Part shown: positions 44,701 to 57,100 of the stretch, one piece after another
Position numbering within the stretch: position 1 is the stretch's first letter
Layout of the letters: each line of letters opens with the position of its first letter
Assembly: GCA_029204225.1 (NCBI GenBank)
Contig: CM055109.1
Location: forward strand, 2,990,147 to 3,054,146
Direction of reading: 5' to 3'
Source of the DNA: Diphasiastrum complanatum
Taxonomy: Eukaryota > Streptophyta > Lycopodiopsida > Lycopodiales > Lycopodiaceae
Length of the DNA stretch: 64,000 nt
Notes under the pieces: generated by a model
Databases searched by the model: none
Told to the model about the DNA's origin: nothing
The model's input: the letters and a program-made list of their open reading frames with translations, nothing else
Position numbers and translations under genes: made by a program

Positions 44701-45940
44701 TGCGATGGATAAAAGGAAGTCAGTACGGATACTGTAAAAGCCTAAACTTGCTGGGCAAGTCCTACGTTTAAATCCTATCCTACTTGTATTTTTGAATATG
44801 TTCCACAAGATGGCTAGAATATTTCTTGGAATATCAGCCTACAATTTGCACCAATTTTCAAGCCATTTAGATAAGAGATGCAAAAGTTATTGCACTTTTT
44901 TCAAAAGCTGTCAAAATAGGTGACTAGAATTTTACTTTCACTTGATTTGAGTTTTTCAGATTTGAATTGAGTTTTAATTTCTAGTTTCTTTCATAGGATT
45001 TTAGAGCATTGTCTTAGCTTTGATCTGATTCATATGGCAGGTCATTTGGATTAGTATCCAGAAAGTGGTGACAATTCTTGATTCCTACCTTTAGTTTTGT
45101 TAGTTATCTTTCTTCAAAATTTTCAGTCCCATTCTATTGTTGATTTGACCTATCAAATCACCTAAAATCATTGATTTGATATATAGCCTGATAGAGCTTG
45201 TTGTTAGCTTTTTAGGGCTACTAAGTTTGTTTGATTTGGATCAGTATTGAGGAAGTTATGATCAAATTAGTGGAGATGGGTCAGAATTGCCAGAATTTTG
45301 AAAAATTTTTTTGTGGATTCTTCCAAGTGAGAGATAAGCACTTCAACACTTCAACTCTGAAGTTTTGCTTCCCTTGTTTCCTCGTTTTGCTACCTCGTTT
45401 CTCTCTCTACCCCTCTCTCCTTCGTCAGTTACCTCATTTCTCTCTCCACCCCCTCTCTCCTTCGTCGGTTACCTCATTTCTCTCTCTACCCCTCTCTCCT
45501 TTGTCGGTTACCTCGTTTTTCTCTCTACCCCTCTCTCCTTTGGTTACCTACTTTCTCTCTCTAGCTCAATCCGTTCTATTTAGATACAATTTTTCAAAAA
45601 AATTTAGGGTTGTCACAAATTTTTGGACGAGCACTCAAATGCACCACAAGAGCAGCCAATAAAAAAATTTGCCAGCAATTTTCAGATTTTTCACGATTCC
45701 AAGTATTTTTTTTTAAGCACTTCAATGTTTCATGGATTCCAAAAAGATAGAGAATTTAATTTTGAATATCTAAGGCCCATTATTCTAAGTTGTAAATAAT
45801 CTATTTTCCAAGGTTTTTTTTTAAAACTTCCATAACTTTTTAGTGTGAGCTCGAGTTTCAGTGAAGTAAAAACAAAAAGTGTTCAGAACGATACGACAAA
45901 TTTACTGAGACTATCCAAATTACTGCTATAATGCTTCAAA
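44701..45940. other. Non-coding stretch with a CT-rich minisatellite
   Basis: No gene is supported. It may hold the leader of the following copia gag, but no primer site or LTR end was found. Confidence 0.4.
45388..45565 (+). repeat. Minisatellite, about 39-41-bp unit, four to five copies
   Basis: Units run GTTACCTC-TTTCTCTCTCTACCCCTCTCTCC-TT-GTCG; starts lie near 45388, 45428, 45469, 45508 and 45542, the last shortened. Confidence 0.8.
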
Positions 45941-48900
45941 ATGGGTGGTAAAGGAAAACAGACACTGGATAAAAATAACCCACCTCAAGACAACTTGCCT
46001 ACTGATGAAACAATGGAAGAATTGCAGGTTTCAAACCAGCAAGAAAACATATTAAGTAAAAGGCAAGTTACTCAAGATCTGCTAGTTGAAATGCTGCAAG
46101 CAATGGAAAAAAATCGACTTGCTGATGAGGCGAAATGGAACAAATTGTTTGATAGCCTAGTTGGTAGGCAAGACAAACTAGCGGGAGCTGATCAGAGATC
46201 TAATGAGCCATCTACATCGTTTTGACTATCATCTCCATCACAAAATGTAACATCTTCTCAGGATGTACAAAGAATTGACATGGACAAGGGAAAACAGGTA
46301 TTACAAACTAGTATTGAATACCTAGTCAGACTTGGAACTGATAGGGGCATGTCCGAACGACGAGTGCAACACTCCACGAGACTTCATGAACAACGGACCC
46401 ACTTTGACACTCGAGAGTACAAGGATAAGATAACAATTCCAAAATTCAACAGTGACTTTAATACCCTTGACATTGAGGAGTGGTTGGATAAATTAGATCG
46501 TTACTTTACTCTGTTCAATAGAGATGACCGAGATAAAATCACTTTTGCTACAATCCACTTTGAAGAAGCAGCTTATGAGTGGTGGAAGCGGAGGGAGGAT
46601 AAGTTATCAATAGAGGAATGTAATGGATTAGCATCTTTGGATCATTGTGATAAGATGAGAGTCCAGATTGCCAAAAGAGTAACCATTCCTTGTAATAACA
46701 TCACCCCAGTGTTCTTGGAAGACTAACTAACTTAACTACAGTGGGACGACAAAGACCTGAACACATTCGTGTGAAAGATTACAGATCTATTTATTTCCTT
46801 GCAGAATTCTAGTGCAGAAAATACAATTTCTAAGGAAAAACAGCTTAGTTATTTTCTTCGAGCCCTACCCAGGTCATTCCACACAACTCGAACATTATTG
46901 GCGAAAGATGACAATGACACTTCAAAAGACAATAGACGGAGTGAAGGAGGAAGTAGAAGCTCGTGAACGCTATGACAACAATGGTGATTCCAAAAATGCT
47001 ATATTTACTCAGAAGAATAAATCTTCTAAGAAGTCTAAGTTTAAGAGGGAGTCATCTAAGAAGAATGAGTCTAAGACTAATGAGCAACCATTTGGAAAAC
47101 GACAGAAGAATTCTGGTGATAAGAAGATCTGCAACAGATGTAGAAGATCAGGTCACACAGAAGAAAAGTGTTTTCTAAATCCAAAGATTGAATGCATTCA
47201 TTGTCATAAATGGGGTCATGTAGCAATAAACTATTATCAAAATCTCAGAAACAAAAAGGAGCAGAATTGAAGCGAACCTTCAGATTCAAACTATGACGAA
47301 GACAAGGCAGAATGCTCCAGAGCAGCAGAAGATAGGGCAACAAGGACTTCAGCAGCTTATGTTAGTACTGATCTATGTTGTTCACCTAATTCAATTCGAA
47401 AAGTAGTACTTGATTCGGGAGCCACCTCACATTTTGTTTCCTTGAAACAAATTTTGTTTGAGTACAAGAAGACAAAAAATTCAAGATTCATTATACTTGG
47501 AGATGGTTCTAAACATGTGGTTGATGAAACTGGTGTATTATGGTCGGACACGAATCAGGGAGACAAGAAACTGGAGGAAGTTCTCTATGTCCCTACTCTT
47601 GATAAAGATCTTCTATCTGTAGCTAAGATAGTCGATACATGCATGTCAGTAACCTTCACAAAGAACTCTTGTAAACTGTTCGAGGAAGATTCTGATAACC
47701 TAGTTGGTAAAGGCAACAGAGAAAAAAATTTGTATCACATGAACATTTGAACAAGAATTGAACAAGTCAATCAAACTCAGGAATCACCAGATGTAGTGTG
47801 GCACAAAAGGCTATGTCATATGAACATGTAAGCCTTGTATCAAGCTAATAAAAGTCAGAGAATTCAAGGAGTCGAAATCAAAAGTAGAGATGTTCGTTGT
47901 GCATTCAAATATTTGTGGATCATTCGGAGTATTCGTTGGGTGATGCAAATTACTTCATTACGTTTATTGATGACTTCAGCAAGTTCACTGTAATATACTT
48001 TATTTGTACAAAATCTGAAGCTTTCGAGAAATTCATTGAGTATACGAATTGGGCTGAGAAGCAGACAAGCAATAAGCTGAAGCAAATTTGCACAGATCGT
48101 GGAGGTGAATACATTTCTAACGAATTCAAAGCTTACTGTATTGATCGAGGTATTATGCACACGAAGACTGCATCTTATATACATCAGCACAATGAAATAG
48201 CTGAATGAAGGAATCGTAGCTGCAAGGTGTATGATGGCTCATGCGAAAGCACCAAAATAATTGTGGGCAGAAGCAGTGGCTACATCAAATTATCTTTAGA
48301 ATTGTTTTCTAAAATCTTGAATACCGGATAAAACTCCTCATGAGATATGGTGGAAATCAAAGCCAAATCTTGCACATGTTCGAACATTTGGATGCGCAGT
48401 GTATATGCACATACCAGATAAGCTGAGAAAGAAACTTAATGAAAAGACAGAACACGGTTTTCTGGTAGGATTCGAGTTACATTTGTCATATTATCATGTT
48501 TATGTACCCAAAACTGGCAAGATAAAAGCTATTCAAGATGTTAAATTTGATGAGACGAAATACATAGCAGACAATGATCTAGTCAGCTTTGAAATTCTCA
48601 GAAATTACTATGAGCTACCAATGACAACAAAAGAAAAAGGCGCATAAGATGAAAGAGAGTTACCAGATTCAGAGAGAGGTCAAAATCGAGTGCCTAACAG
48701 ACTCAAATCGCCAGTTCGAATTCCAGTAGAAAAGCTCAAATCAGAATCGAACTCGAAACTTGCAGAATCAAACTCGAAACCACCTGTGAGAAGATCTGAT
48801 AGACAACAAAAACCACCAGAAAGATATGGTCAGGATGTTTTTAATACGGCCATCGAATTTTGTGGATTCTTTGATGAACCTCAAACATTTGAGAAAGCTG

Positions 48901-49112
48901 TAGATGGACCAGATAAAGGTCGCTGGATTCAGACAATGGAGGACGAAATGTCATCCATGTACAAGAACAATGTATGGACACTCACACCTATACCTGATGG
49001 CAGAAAACCAGTCAAGTGCAAGAGGATTTATAAGATCAAAATAGGTCCTGATGAGAAAACATCAGATATAAGGCAAGGTTAGTTGCTAAAGGATTTTCAC
49101 AGAAGTATGGGT
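45941..49112 (+). pseudogene. Copia element relic with gypsy-like gag, protease, integrase and RT start
   Basis: Gag starts MGGKGKQTLDKN at 45941, with TGA at 46223, then in the same frame YKDKITIPKFNSDFNTLDI, EEWLDKLDRYFTLFN and FEEAAYEWW, a capsid pattern like Retrotrans_gag. At 46812-47270 a K/S-rich stretch precedes CNRCRRSGHTEEKC and a second, damaged knuckle (CIHCHKWGHVAINY). Then protease VVLDSGATSHFV (about 47405), LEEVLYVPTLDKDLLSV, integrase FIDDFSKF, CTDRGGEYISN, a decayed catalytic-E region, VFGCAVYMH-like sequence, DVKFDE, and the RT start RWIQTMEDEM, VKCKRIYKIK, KARLVAKGF. Several frame changes and stops occur. The frame stops at 49112, where the 3' LTR of another copia begins. 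Confidence 0.85.
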
Positions 49113-49347
49113 GCATGTTGCATGCACTGATTGCATGTGGCTTGCATGCATACAGTAAAACTTTGCATGCTATCTAAACATCTGCATGTCATCATAATTG
49201 AACCTATCTAACTCAAATCCGAGCTACACTAGAAGGATATGTGCTCAATTTACACTCCATTTATGTACAACATGAATTTTAGTGGAAATCACCATGGACA
49301 TGATCCCAAACTCGAGATAGGAAGATAATATTTTAATAATCTTCACA
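49112..49347 (-). repeat. 3' LTR (or its remaining part) of the minus-strand copia
   Basis: The plus-strand right edge CTTCACA (49347) adjoins a purine tract (minus strand AAGGAGGAG, 49348-49356) and the RNase H end. The left edge is set by the end of the neighbouring copia. Six TGCATG hexamers lie at 49112-49188. No matching 5' LTR was found on the right. Confidence 0.6.
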
Positions 49348-52300
49348 CTCCTCCTTAAAATTTATGTTCCTATCAACATAGACTTTGAAATTAGGCCTCA
49401 TCTTTATAAATACATTCTTCAGTAGAGATTTGGTGAGAAGATCTGCAACACAATTTGAAGATGAAACATGCTCCAATGAGATCTCTCTCCCAATGACTTG
49501 TTCTCTTACAAAATCATGAGCCACCTATATGCTTGCTCCTTGCATGAAAGACTGGATTATTTGCAAGAGCCTGAGCAGAAATGTTATCATTCTTGATAAT
49601 TGGTAAATCTTCATCTGCATAACACTTTAGCTCCAAAAGTAGCCTTTTCATCCATAAAACCTCCTTTCTTGTGGTTGTAAGAGATTTGTATTCAGCTTCA
49701 CAAGATGTTAAGGAAATATTTGCCTACTTCTATGATAGCCAAGAAACCAAATATAGTGTAAGCACTTGTGGATTTCCTATCCAACCTGTCCCCTACAAAA
49801 TCTGAATCTGAAAAAGCAATCAAAGTCAGATCTTCTCCTTCATAGTATAGTCCATACTCCAAGGTAGAAGATATATACCTCAAGACTCTTTTAGCCAACT
49901 TCCAATGATATAACTTTGGATCCTGCATGTGTTGACTTAGCTTATGAACACAAAAGCTTAGATCAGGCCTATATAGTTAACCAAATAAGTGAGCCAATAA
50001 GACTCCTATAAAGAGTGATGTCCTCAAAGATTTTTCATCATCTATAATAGGAACTTTTACAGTGTGCTCCATAGGTGTATCTATGTCTTTACATTTTTCC
50101 ATATGGAATTTCCTGAGCATGGAAAGTGCACATCTACTTTGACTTATAAATGCATAACCTTTCCAAAAATCTATTTCAAGGCCTAGAATATAGTGAAGAA
50201 CTCCTAAGTCTTGCATCTTAAACTCAGTACCAAGTGCATGCTTAGTTTCTTCAACTAACTTCTCATGGTTTCCACAAAGAATGATATCATCTACATAGAT
50301 GAGAAGAATAATTACACAATATCTACAAACTTATAATACAGAGAAGGGTCATATTCACTTAGACAAAATCCGATTGATATGAGATAGGAATTGAGCCTTG
50401 CATACCAAGACCTTGGTGCCTATTTCAGTCCATACATACTTTTGAACAAAAGACAAACTTTTGATTAATCACCTTCCTTCACAAAACCTAGAGGCTGCTC
50501 CATATAAATCTCCTCATCAAGGTAACCATTGAGAAATGCATTAGAAACATCAAGCTGGAACATACTCCATTTGTGAAAACATGCAAGAGAGATGAGTATT
50601 CGAATTGTTACCATCTTTGCAACTGGTGCAAATGTGTCTTCATAGTCAAGACCTTTGATCTGTGAGTAGCCTTTGGCACAAAGTCTTGCTTTATACATAT
50701 TGATAGATCCATCATAATTATACTTGATTCTGAATACCCACTTACATCCAATCACATGTATGTTGTTTGGTGGCTTCACAAGCTCCCATGTGTTATTTGA
50801 CATCAAGGCTTCAAATTCTTGGGTCATTGCTTCAACCCACTCCTTGGATTGAAAAGCTTCTTAGACATCCTTAGGCTCTTCATCTGATATAAAAAGTGCA
50901 TGATAGGAAGTTTCACCTTCCACTTGCTTTCCTTCTTCATCATATGTGAGCCTCCTTGGCTCAGATCTTGCTCGTGTAGATCTTCTGGGTGGTAGCTTGA
51001 ATTTGCTCTTCCTCAAGCCTTGGCCTCACCTCTTCTTGAACAACATCAAGATTGATGATTGTAGATCTTGCTTGAGTCTCCTTGATCTGTGCATCATCCA
51101 AGTTAAACTTCTGATCTTCATGGAAGATCACATCTCTACTAACAACATTTTTGTCAGTAGAGGTCAAATAAATCTTGTATGCTTTTTTAGTGGATGCATA
51201 TCCTACAAAAATTTCTTTTACTGCACTAGGATCTTCCTTCTTCCTAGTTTCTAGAGGCACATGCACAAAGCATACACAACCAAAAATCCTAACATGATCT
51301 ACCTTAGGCTTTTTCTTAAACAACATCTCAAATGGTGTCTTTCCTCTTATTGCAAGATTTGGAAGCTTATTACAAAGATAGTTTGCACATGTAACTGCCT
51401 CTCCCCAAAATTCTTTAGGCAGAGAATCTTCTAGCCTAATGGCTTTTGCACATTCACACAAACTTCTATTTTTTCTCTCAGCAACTCCATTTTGCTGAGG
51501 AGTATATGAACAAGAAAACTCTCTTTGAATACCCTCTCTCTCACAAAAGTCTTTAAACTTATTGGAAGTGTATTCTCCTCCACTATCACTTCTTAAAGCT
51601 TTTAACTTGAAAGGAAACTGCTTCTCTACATAAGCTTTGAAAGTAAGAAAAACATTGTAGACTATGGCTTTTGAAGACAACATATAGATCCAAGAATATC
51701 TTGTATAATCATCTACGAAGAGACAAAGCAGTTGGCTCCTCCTTTGCTCTTAGTTGATGAGAAATGAACATCAGAGTGTACAAGTTCAAATGGTTGCTTT
51801 GTCTTGATACTTGATCTAGAAAAAGGCCTTCTGTGTGACATTGCCAGCACACAAGCTTCACAAGATAGAAGCTCCTTTGACAATGTCTTTGGTAGACCAA
51901 CAAATTTTCCTTCTTTGACCATAGATTGCATGGCTTTGAAATTGGAATGACCCAATCTCTTGTGCCACAGAGCCTCCTGTAGAACCTTGGTCTCATAAGC
52001 AATATCTGAAATGTTAGCACTCTCCCTAGAATCTAGTTTGTACAACTTACCAACTCTGGATCCTCTAGCAATAACTTCATTTTCTCTTGAGATTATACAT
52101 TTGTCAACTTGAAACTTGACATTCAATCCACTATCAAACAACTGTCCTACACTAATGAGATTCTTGGTCAATGTAGGTACATACAGTACATCATGTAAGC
52201 AAAAAGATTTTGATGATGTTGCATGCAATGGAATACTACCTATTCCTTCAATTCTACACTCTACATCATTAGCAGTATAGATATGGCTTTTTGCATCTAG

Positions 52301-53311
52301 ATATGGCATGCGATTAGTGAAAGAGTTCCTAGAAGTAGACATATGGGAACTAGCCCCGCTATCTATCCACCAGACTTCTTCATTCTTAAAAGGAAAAGAT
52401 GAAAAAGTAGACATCATTAATGAATCCTCTCTTTCACTCTCTACACCCTCACACTCATCCTCATTAGTAAGGTTAGCTTGCCTAGATTGGTTCTTCTTCT
52501 TGAAATAGTTTGATGCATAGTGTCCTTTCTTGCAACAGAAAAAACACTTGATCTTTGACAACTTCTTGCCACTGGATGTTGCAGCTTGTGAGGACTGATC
52601 CTCACCACCTTCTTTGGCTTTGTCCTTCTTGAAGTGTTGTTGTCCTTTGCCCTTGCCTCTTGACTTGTCTCTGATGAAGAGTGCTTTGTCATCTCCACCA
52701 TCTTTCAGTGAAAGTCTGTTGATCCTGAGCATCTTGTTCTCTTGCCTGCTTTCTTCAGCAATGAGAATACCTTGCAATGTCTCCGAGGATGGAAGATCCT
52801 CCCTGATAGCATAAGTCTACACAATATTGTCATACTCATCTCTAAGTCCATTTAGGACTACTTGAACAAGTTCAGTATTCTTAAGAGCATCACTAATACC
52901 AGCCAACTCTTGATGAAGATCCTTAACTCTCATGACATATGATGAAGCACTCTCATCTACTCTCTAATAATTAAGAAATATTTGGTTTCTAAGCGTAAGC
53001 AATCTAGAAGTATTTTTGATTTCATAGATTGTTTTTAGAGTATCCCAAACTTCCTTGGCAGTGGTGCATGTACTGATCTCTCTTGACACTTCATTGATAA
53101 CATTCATTTTTATAAAATGAAGGGCAATTTTGGTTCTTTTGTGCAATGGTGCAGCTTCATTAGGTGCAGCAGGTTCTTCTTCAGCTCCACTCACAATATC
53201 CATTACATCCTGTAGAATCAATAATGATTCCATTTTGATCTTCCACATTGCATAATTGGAAGATGTTAATCTCTCACCGTGCTCTAAGAAATGTGAACCA
53301 GATGAAGACAT
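49348..53311 (-). pseudogene. Decayed copia gag-pol
   Basis: ATG at 53311 (MSSSGSHFLEHGERL), capsid YAMWKIKMESLL, TAG near 52966 and again near 52817, then the CCHC knuckle CFFCCKKGHYASNY (last C lost), protease WWIDSGASSHM near 52370, the integrase finger LWHKRLGHSN...CEACVLAMSH, HSDVHFS near 51775, and RSDSGGEYTSN and GVAERKN near 51590 and 51480 after a frame change. RT VIGCKWVFRIKYN and QLDVSNAFLNG are in 50827-50465; a decayed catalytic region near 50290; then LGLEIDFWKG, HWKLAKRVLRYISS and FSDSDFVGD, and the RNase H end DFVREQVIGREISLEHV near 49510. At least four frame changes occur. Two CAG-to-TAG stops fit deamination. Confidence 0.9.
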
Positions 53312-54017
53312 CTTCTTGGTGAGAAATTCTAGTAATGATAAAAAATGGAGTTGAAAGGATGTTGCTTGCTATCTCAATCTAGGATCTCACACAGATGTTG
53401 ATCCACCCTATGAAATCTAGCAATAGATGTGAGAACAAATTCTGAATAGAGAAAATCAATCTATTTTGAATTTGGATCTTGCTTCAGTCACAAAAGAAGA
53501 AGCACATGCAAGCAAGAAGTCTATCTCTCTCACGAGTTTCAAAGTACTGATAAACTCTCTAGGAATTTACTTTCAACTCAAACACAGTAATATGTGTGAA
53601 GTGAAAAGTCTAAGACCTCAGAATACTCACTTCTATCCAATTCTACTTGATTGACAGTGAAAATTGATGAAAATGGTGAAAAAGACAGATGTGTGCTCAC
53701 TTTGGCATATCCCACGAGTTGAGTACCCTCTCAAACTCTCTGATTGCCTAAAATTCTTCTGAAAACAAATGAAATTGATCTAGAAACAAGAGCAACACAT
53801 TCTACTCTTCAATACCTATCCAACAAGCTAAAGAACATCAAATTTGGATCATTCCTTGAGAAGTAGCACTCATTAATGAGGGCTGATTTCACATGTGTGA
53901 GCTCTCTGTCCGTACAGAGCTTCGTGGATCAGATCAACCTTGATTTGATCCACTCTAGAAAAATCCGAGCCTACGTATATTATTTGAACCAGTGTGCAAA
54001 TTCTCACCCTTTGTACT
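53312..54017 (-). other. Leader or 5' LTR region of the decayed copia
   Basis: Non-coding. It carries TTCACATGTGTGA (53888-53900) next to CTGTCCGTACAGAG, both of which have counterparts in the LTR of the young copia. A shortened reversed primer-like site GCTCTGATCATG lies further right at 54332. The border between leader and LTR could not be placed. Confidence 0.4.
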
Positions 54018-54289
54018 GTCAACTCAAAAATCCGACCCACGTCGTGACGTTGACAGTCCACCTTACACAACTCTCTGACAAAAACGACGACTATCTATTG
54101 TAGGACAAATGTAGTTAATCAAGTAGATTAATGTCAGTTTTCAATATACTGATGTCAACTCAAAAATCCGACCCACGTCGTGACGTTGACAGTCCACCTT
54201 ACACAACTCTCTGACAAAAACGACGACTATCTATTGTAGGACAAATGTAGTTAATCAAGTAGATTAATGTCAGTTTTCAATATACTGAT
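54018..54289. repeat. Perfect tandem duplication, 2 x 136 bp
   Basis: 54018-54153 and 54154-54289 read identically, from GTCAACTCAAAAATCCG to CAATATACTGAT. No partial third copy. Neither unit is coding. Confidence 0.96.
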
Positions 54290-54797
54290 CAATTGACTTC
54301 CAATCATCAAAAAAGATCTATTGGAGTCAACGCTCTGATCATGTTATCATCTAGTAGGCGTTTTGTTGTAAATAGCTAAGTTGTAGTTTTTAAGTGAAGT
54401 TATTATCGAACTCAGCTGAAGATGGATTAGCGCCCATTGTTTTGCGCTAGCTTCAAGCTCATGTACTCTGTGTTTTATTATTATCAGAGTGCATTTTTGT
54501 GTCTACACTACTATCTTGTTCCATTGCGCATTGTAGTTACTTTTTTATTCATCTTGAACTCGTTTACTGGCAACTGTCACATTTCTGATCCACAACATGC
54601 ACCACCAGCTCTACACTTCCGTTGCAGAATATCGTCTTGTTCTGATTTCCTACAAAAAATCCTATGCTTCTGATAAACTTGACTTGGAAACAAGACCATT
54701 TGGAAGGAACCAAGTTTATGATCTTTTTCAAAAAAACTAATGTATATGTTATTGGCCAAGGCCAATTGGTTTTGCATAATAATATTAAGAAATCCTT

Positions 54798-54821
54798 GGG
54801 GGGGGGGGGGGGGGGGGGGGG
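54798..54821 (+). repeat. Poly-G tract, 24 bases
   Basis: Uninterrupted G24, then T and GGGG. It sits in non-coding sequence between a copia and a gypsy LTR. Confidence 0.97.
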
Positions 54822-55023
54822 TGGGGTCCCCATCTTGACTTCTCAGTGCTTTTGCTGCTTGTGAATGATTTTGTGATTTATTGTTTTGCGAGTTTTATTT
54901 TCAAGTCTACTTTGATTTTAAGTTGATTCAAGAATTGATTTATGTAAAAGTAAAGTTGGTAAGTTCAAGATCCTAAAGATTGTAGGACAACCGTCCCTTA
55001 AGGTCCACATAAATTGGCATAGC

Positions 55024-55041
55024 TCCCCGACAACGGCGCCA
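55024..55041 (-). other. Primer binding site, tRNA-Asp type, minus strand
   Basis: Minus strand TGGCGCCGTTGTCGGGGA: one base different from the site at 7868. The gypsy element it belongs to would extend to the left; no gag was recognised there. Confidence 0.82.
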
Positions 55042-55045
55042 AAAT

Positions 55046-55268
55046 TGTAGTGGCTTTATTTCCTATCCTATCCTCAACCCAAGATCCAAGCACACAAGCA
55101 TCAAGGAGATGAAGTTAGTCATCACGCAGAGGTTCGATCCCATGAGAGCGATAACATAAATCAAAATCCAACATGCATAGATGATCCACAATTAACTCTA
55201 AGATCCATTAACACTAAGCATTAATCCTACATTTATAAATACTAAGATCCACAATGATGATTGCTTAC

Positions 55269-55327
<59 letters not shown>

Positions 55328-55745
55328 TTTCTCTCTCACCAAAAGCATAAGAAATAGCAATTCCAATATTCTTCAAAACCAACAATAGCAAATACAAAGA
55401 AAACATGAGAGATGGAGGAAAAGAGTTAGAGAGCAAGGACATTCACAAATCCATACCATAAGAGAGCCAATCCGCTTGTATATGAAGATAGAACATGTTT
55501 TACAAACTCGAGTTTTCTACTATTTATAGTAGCCAATTCTAACCTAAGTTCCAAAAAATGGAGGGAACTCAATTCAAAAATTGGAGGGAACCAATTTGAA
55601 TTTGAATTTGAACCAATTTTGGTGGGAACTCCAACTTTATTCACTAACTTGACAGTTAGGCCTTGCGACATTAAAAGTCCTGCAAAAAGGCCTAAAATCA
55701 TCTTATTAACTTGTAACTAATCAAATAACTATGAGATCATCGGGT
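55046..55745 (-). repeat. Gypsy 5' LTR, minus strand, with internal (CT/GA) microsatellite
   Basis: The LTR end (minus strand CCACTACA) is firm, four bases from the primer site; the other end near 55745 is uncertain. Reading the minus strand, the order AGGCCTAACTGTCAAG, ACTATAAATAGT (TATA box), GAATGTCCTTGCTCTC, TCCATCTCTC, (GA)n matches the LTR at 63.4-64.0 kb. Confidence 0.7.
55272..55325. repeat. (CT)27 microsatellite inside the gypsy LTR
   Basis: 54 uninterrupted bases of CT, at the position equivalent to the (GT)n(GA)n tract at 63742-63822 in the related LTR. Confidence 0.96.
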
Positions 55746-56011
55746 TGGACTTACACACGCAGGGTGCCAAATCCCTCTCACTCATTAACTAGGGTTAGGG
55801 TTGCCTTGATATTTACAAACCCTCCAACAACAAGTGATTATAGGCAAGAAATTCAATCAAGATCACTCAATTTATCAAAATCTAATCCTAAAACCACCAG
55901 AAAATATAAATATAATCCTACTATGCCAAAACCAAGATGCGTGAATGCAAGCTAACATTCATCCAAGCATCATCAACATATCTATGGATCTCAATAGTAC
56001 AACGTTCACAT
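55746..56011. other. Unassigned stretch
   Basis: AT-rich, nothing recognised; contains CTAGGGTTAGGGTTGCC near 55789. Confidence 0.4.
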
Positions 56012-57100
56012 TGTTTTCATGCATATAGTTTGTGCTTCCGTTGGTGTTGAGAGGGTTCTTGACAGAAGACATGAGGAGAGCAATCTACGAGATCAGTGGT
56101 TTAGTGAGGTATATATGCATATCCAATTTGAATTACATTATCTTCTGAGACTAATAATTATAGTTTGAAAGAAGGTGATCATTTATAGATATATAATGAT
56201 GTAACTAATGTGCGTATGTAATTATTGTTTCGTTTGTCATCATGATGCAATTGCAAAGATACATTTCATCGAAGTTGAAGGAAATACCACTAGCCTCCAT
56301 CAAGGGGGCAAGACAAAACTCAAATGTGCCTCATCGAGAAACACTTTTCCATGTCGATTCTCACCATCCAAATGCATCTCATTGTGCATTTGGTAGATGA
56401 GGTGGCCATTGCAGGTATTTCAATTAATTTTGTCAATTGCAAGTCGCGATCGTATTTCATAAATTGATCACTTCATATACGTAGTTGTAGTCTATAAGCA
56501 TTATTGTTGTGACTCACAGGTGATAATTGATTATCTCTCATTGATATAATATTAATTATCTATACATGTACATAGAGGCATTGTCCATAGCCGATGGATG
56601 TTTTTCTTCTAGAACGATTCATGAAAACATTGAAAGGCTTCGTAAGGCAAAGAGCAAGGCCTGAGGTCCAGCATGGCGGAAGGGTGGCTAGTGCAAGAAT
56701 CCATGGTGTATATCACAGAGTTCCTTGCTCATAGAGATCCTTCTATTCCACGTATTTGGGATAACAAAGATGATCTGCACCTTGTTGGGGAAGTTCCTCA
56801 AGGAAATGGAGTGGTAAAGAGAATGAGTGAGGCCTTTAGAGAAAAGGTGAATAAGTTTTGCATTCTGAATAGTCAAGAAATGCAAAAGTGGATTTCGAGA
56901 TACAAAGAAGCCAAAGCTCATAGAACTACTGCTCGAGCTATATTTAGGAGAGGGCATAGAAGACAACCATACCTGCACGAGCTTGCTCTTCTCTAGGGAC
57001 ATGACACTGGATTTGGCTACATGATGCCCTTAGACAAGTCACAACAAATTATGAGGAAGTCACAGAGAGAGAGCGGGAATTTGCAAGGGGGTGTGATTTT
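56012..57100 (+). pseudogene. CACTA (En/Spm)-type transposon protein remnant, DUF4218-like, with introns
   Basis: Three coding pieces are visible. 56032-56108: FVLPLVLRGFLTEDMRRAIY and EISGLVR, ending at a GT donor. About 56270-56415: MCLIEKHFSMSILTIQMHLI then VHLVDEVAIA, ending at GCAG/GT. About 56573-56996: VHSRWMFF, then after a one-base frame change LERFMKTLKGFVRQRARPE, and after another AEGWLVQESMVYITEFLAHR. This is the order of the DUF4218 region found next to TNP2-type transposases (LRGLL..., HL-VHL, RWM-PFER-M--LK, RARPEGS-AE). The TNP2 catalytic domain and the CACTA ends are absent, and the frame changes make it non-functional. Confidence 0.7.

Noticed and set aside
55242-55442. Minus-strand open frame with R-E repeats
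   Set aside because: Reads through the (CT) microsatellite in a gypsy LTR.
55789-55805. CTAGGGTTAGGGTTGCC as a telomere repeat
   Set aside because: Only two imperfect units; common by chance in plant DNA.
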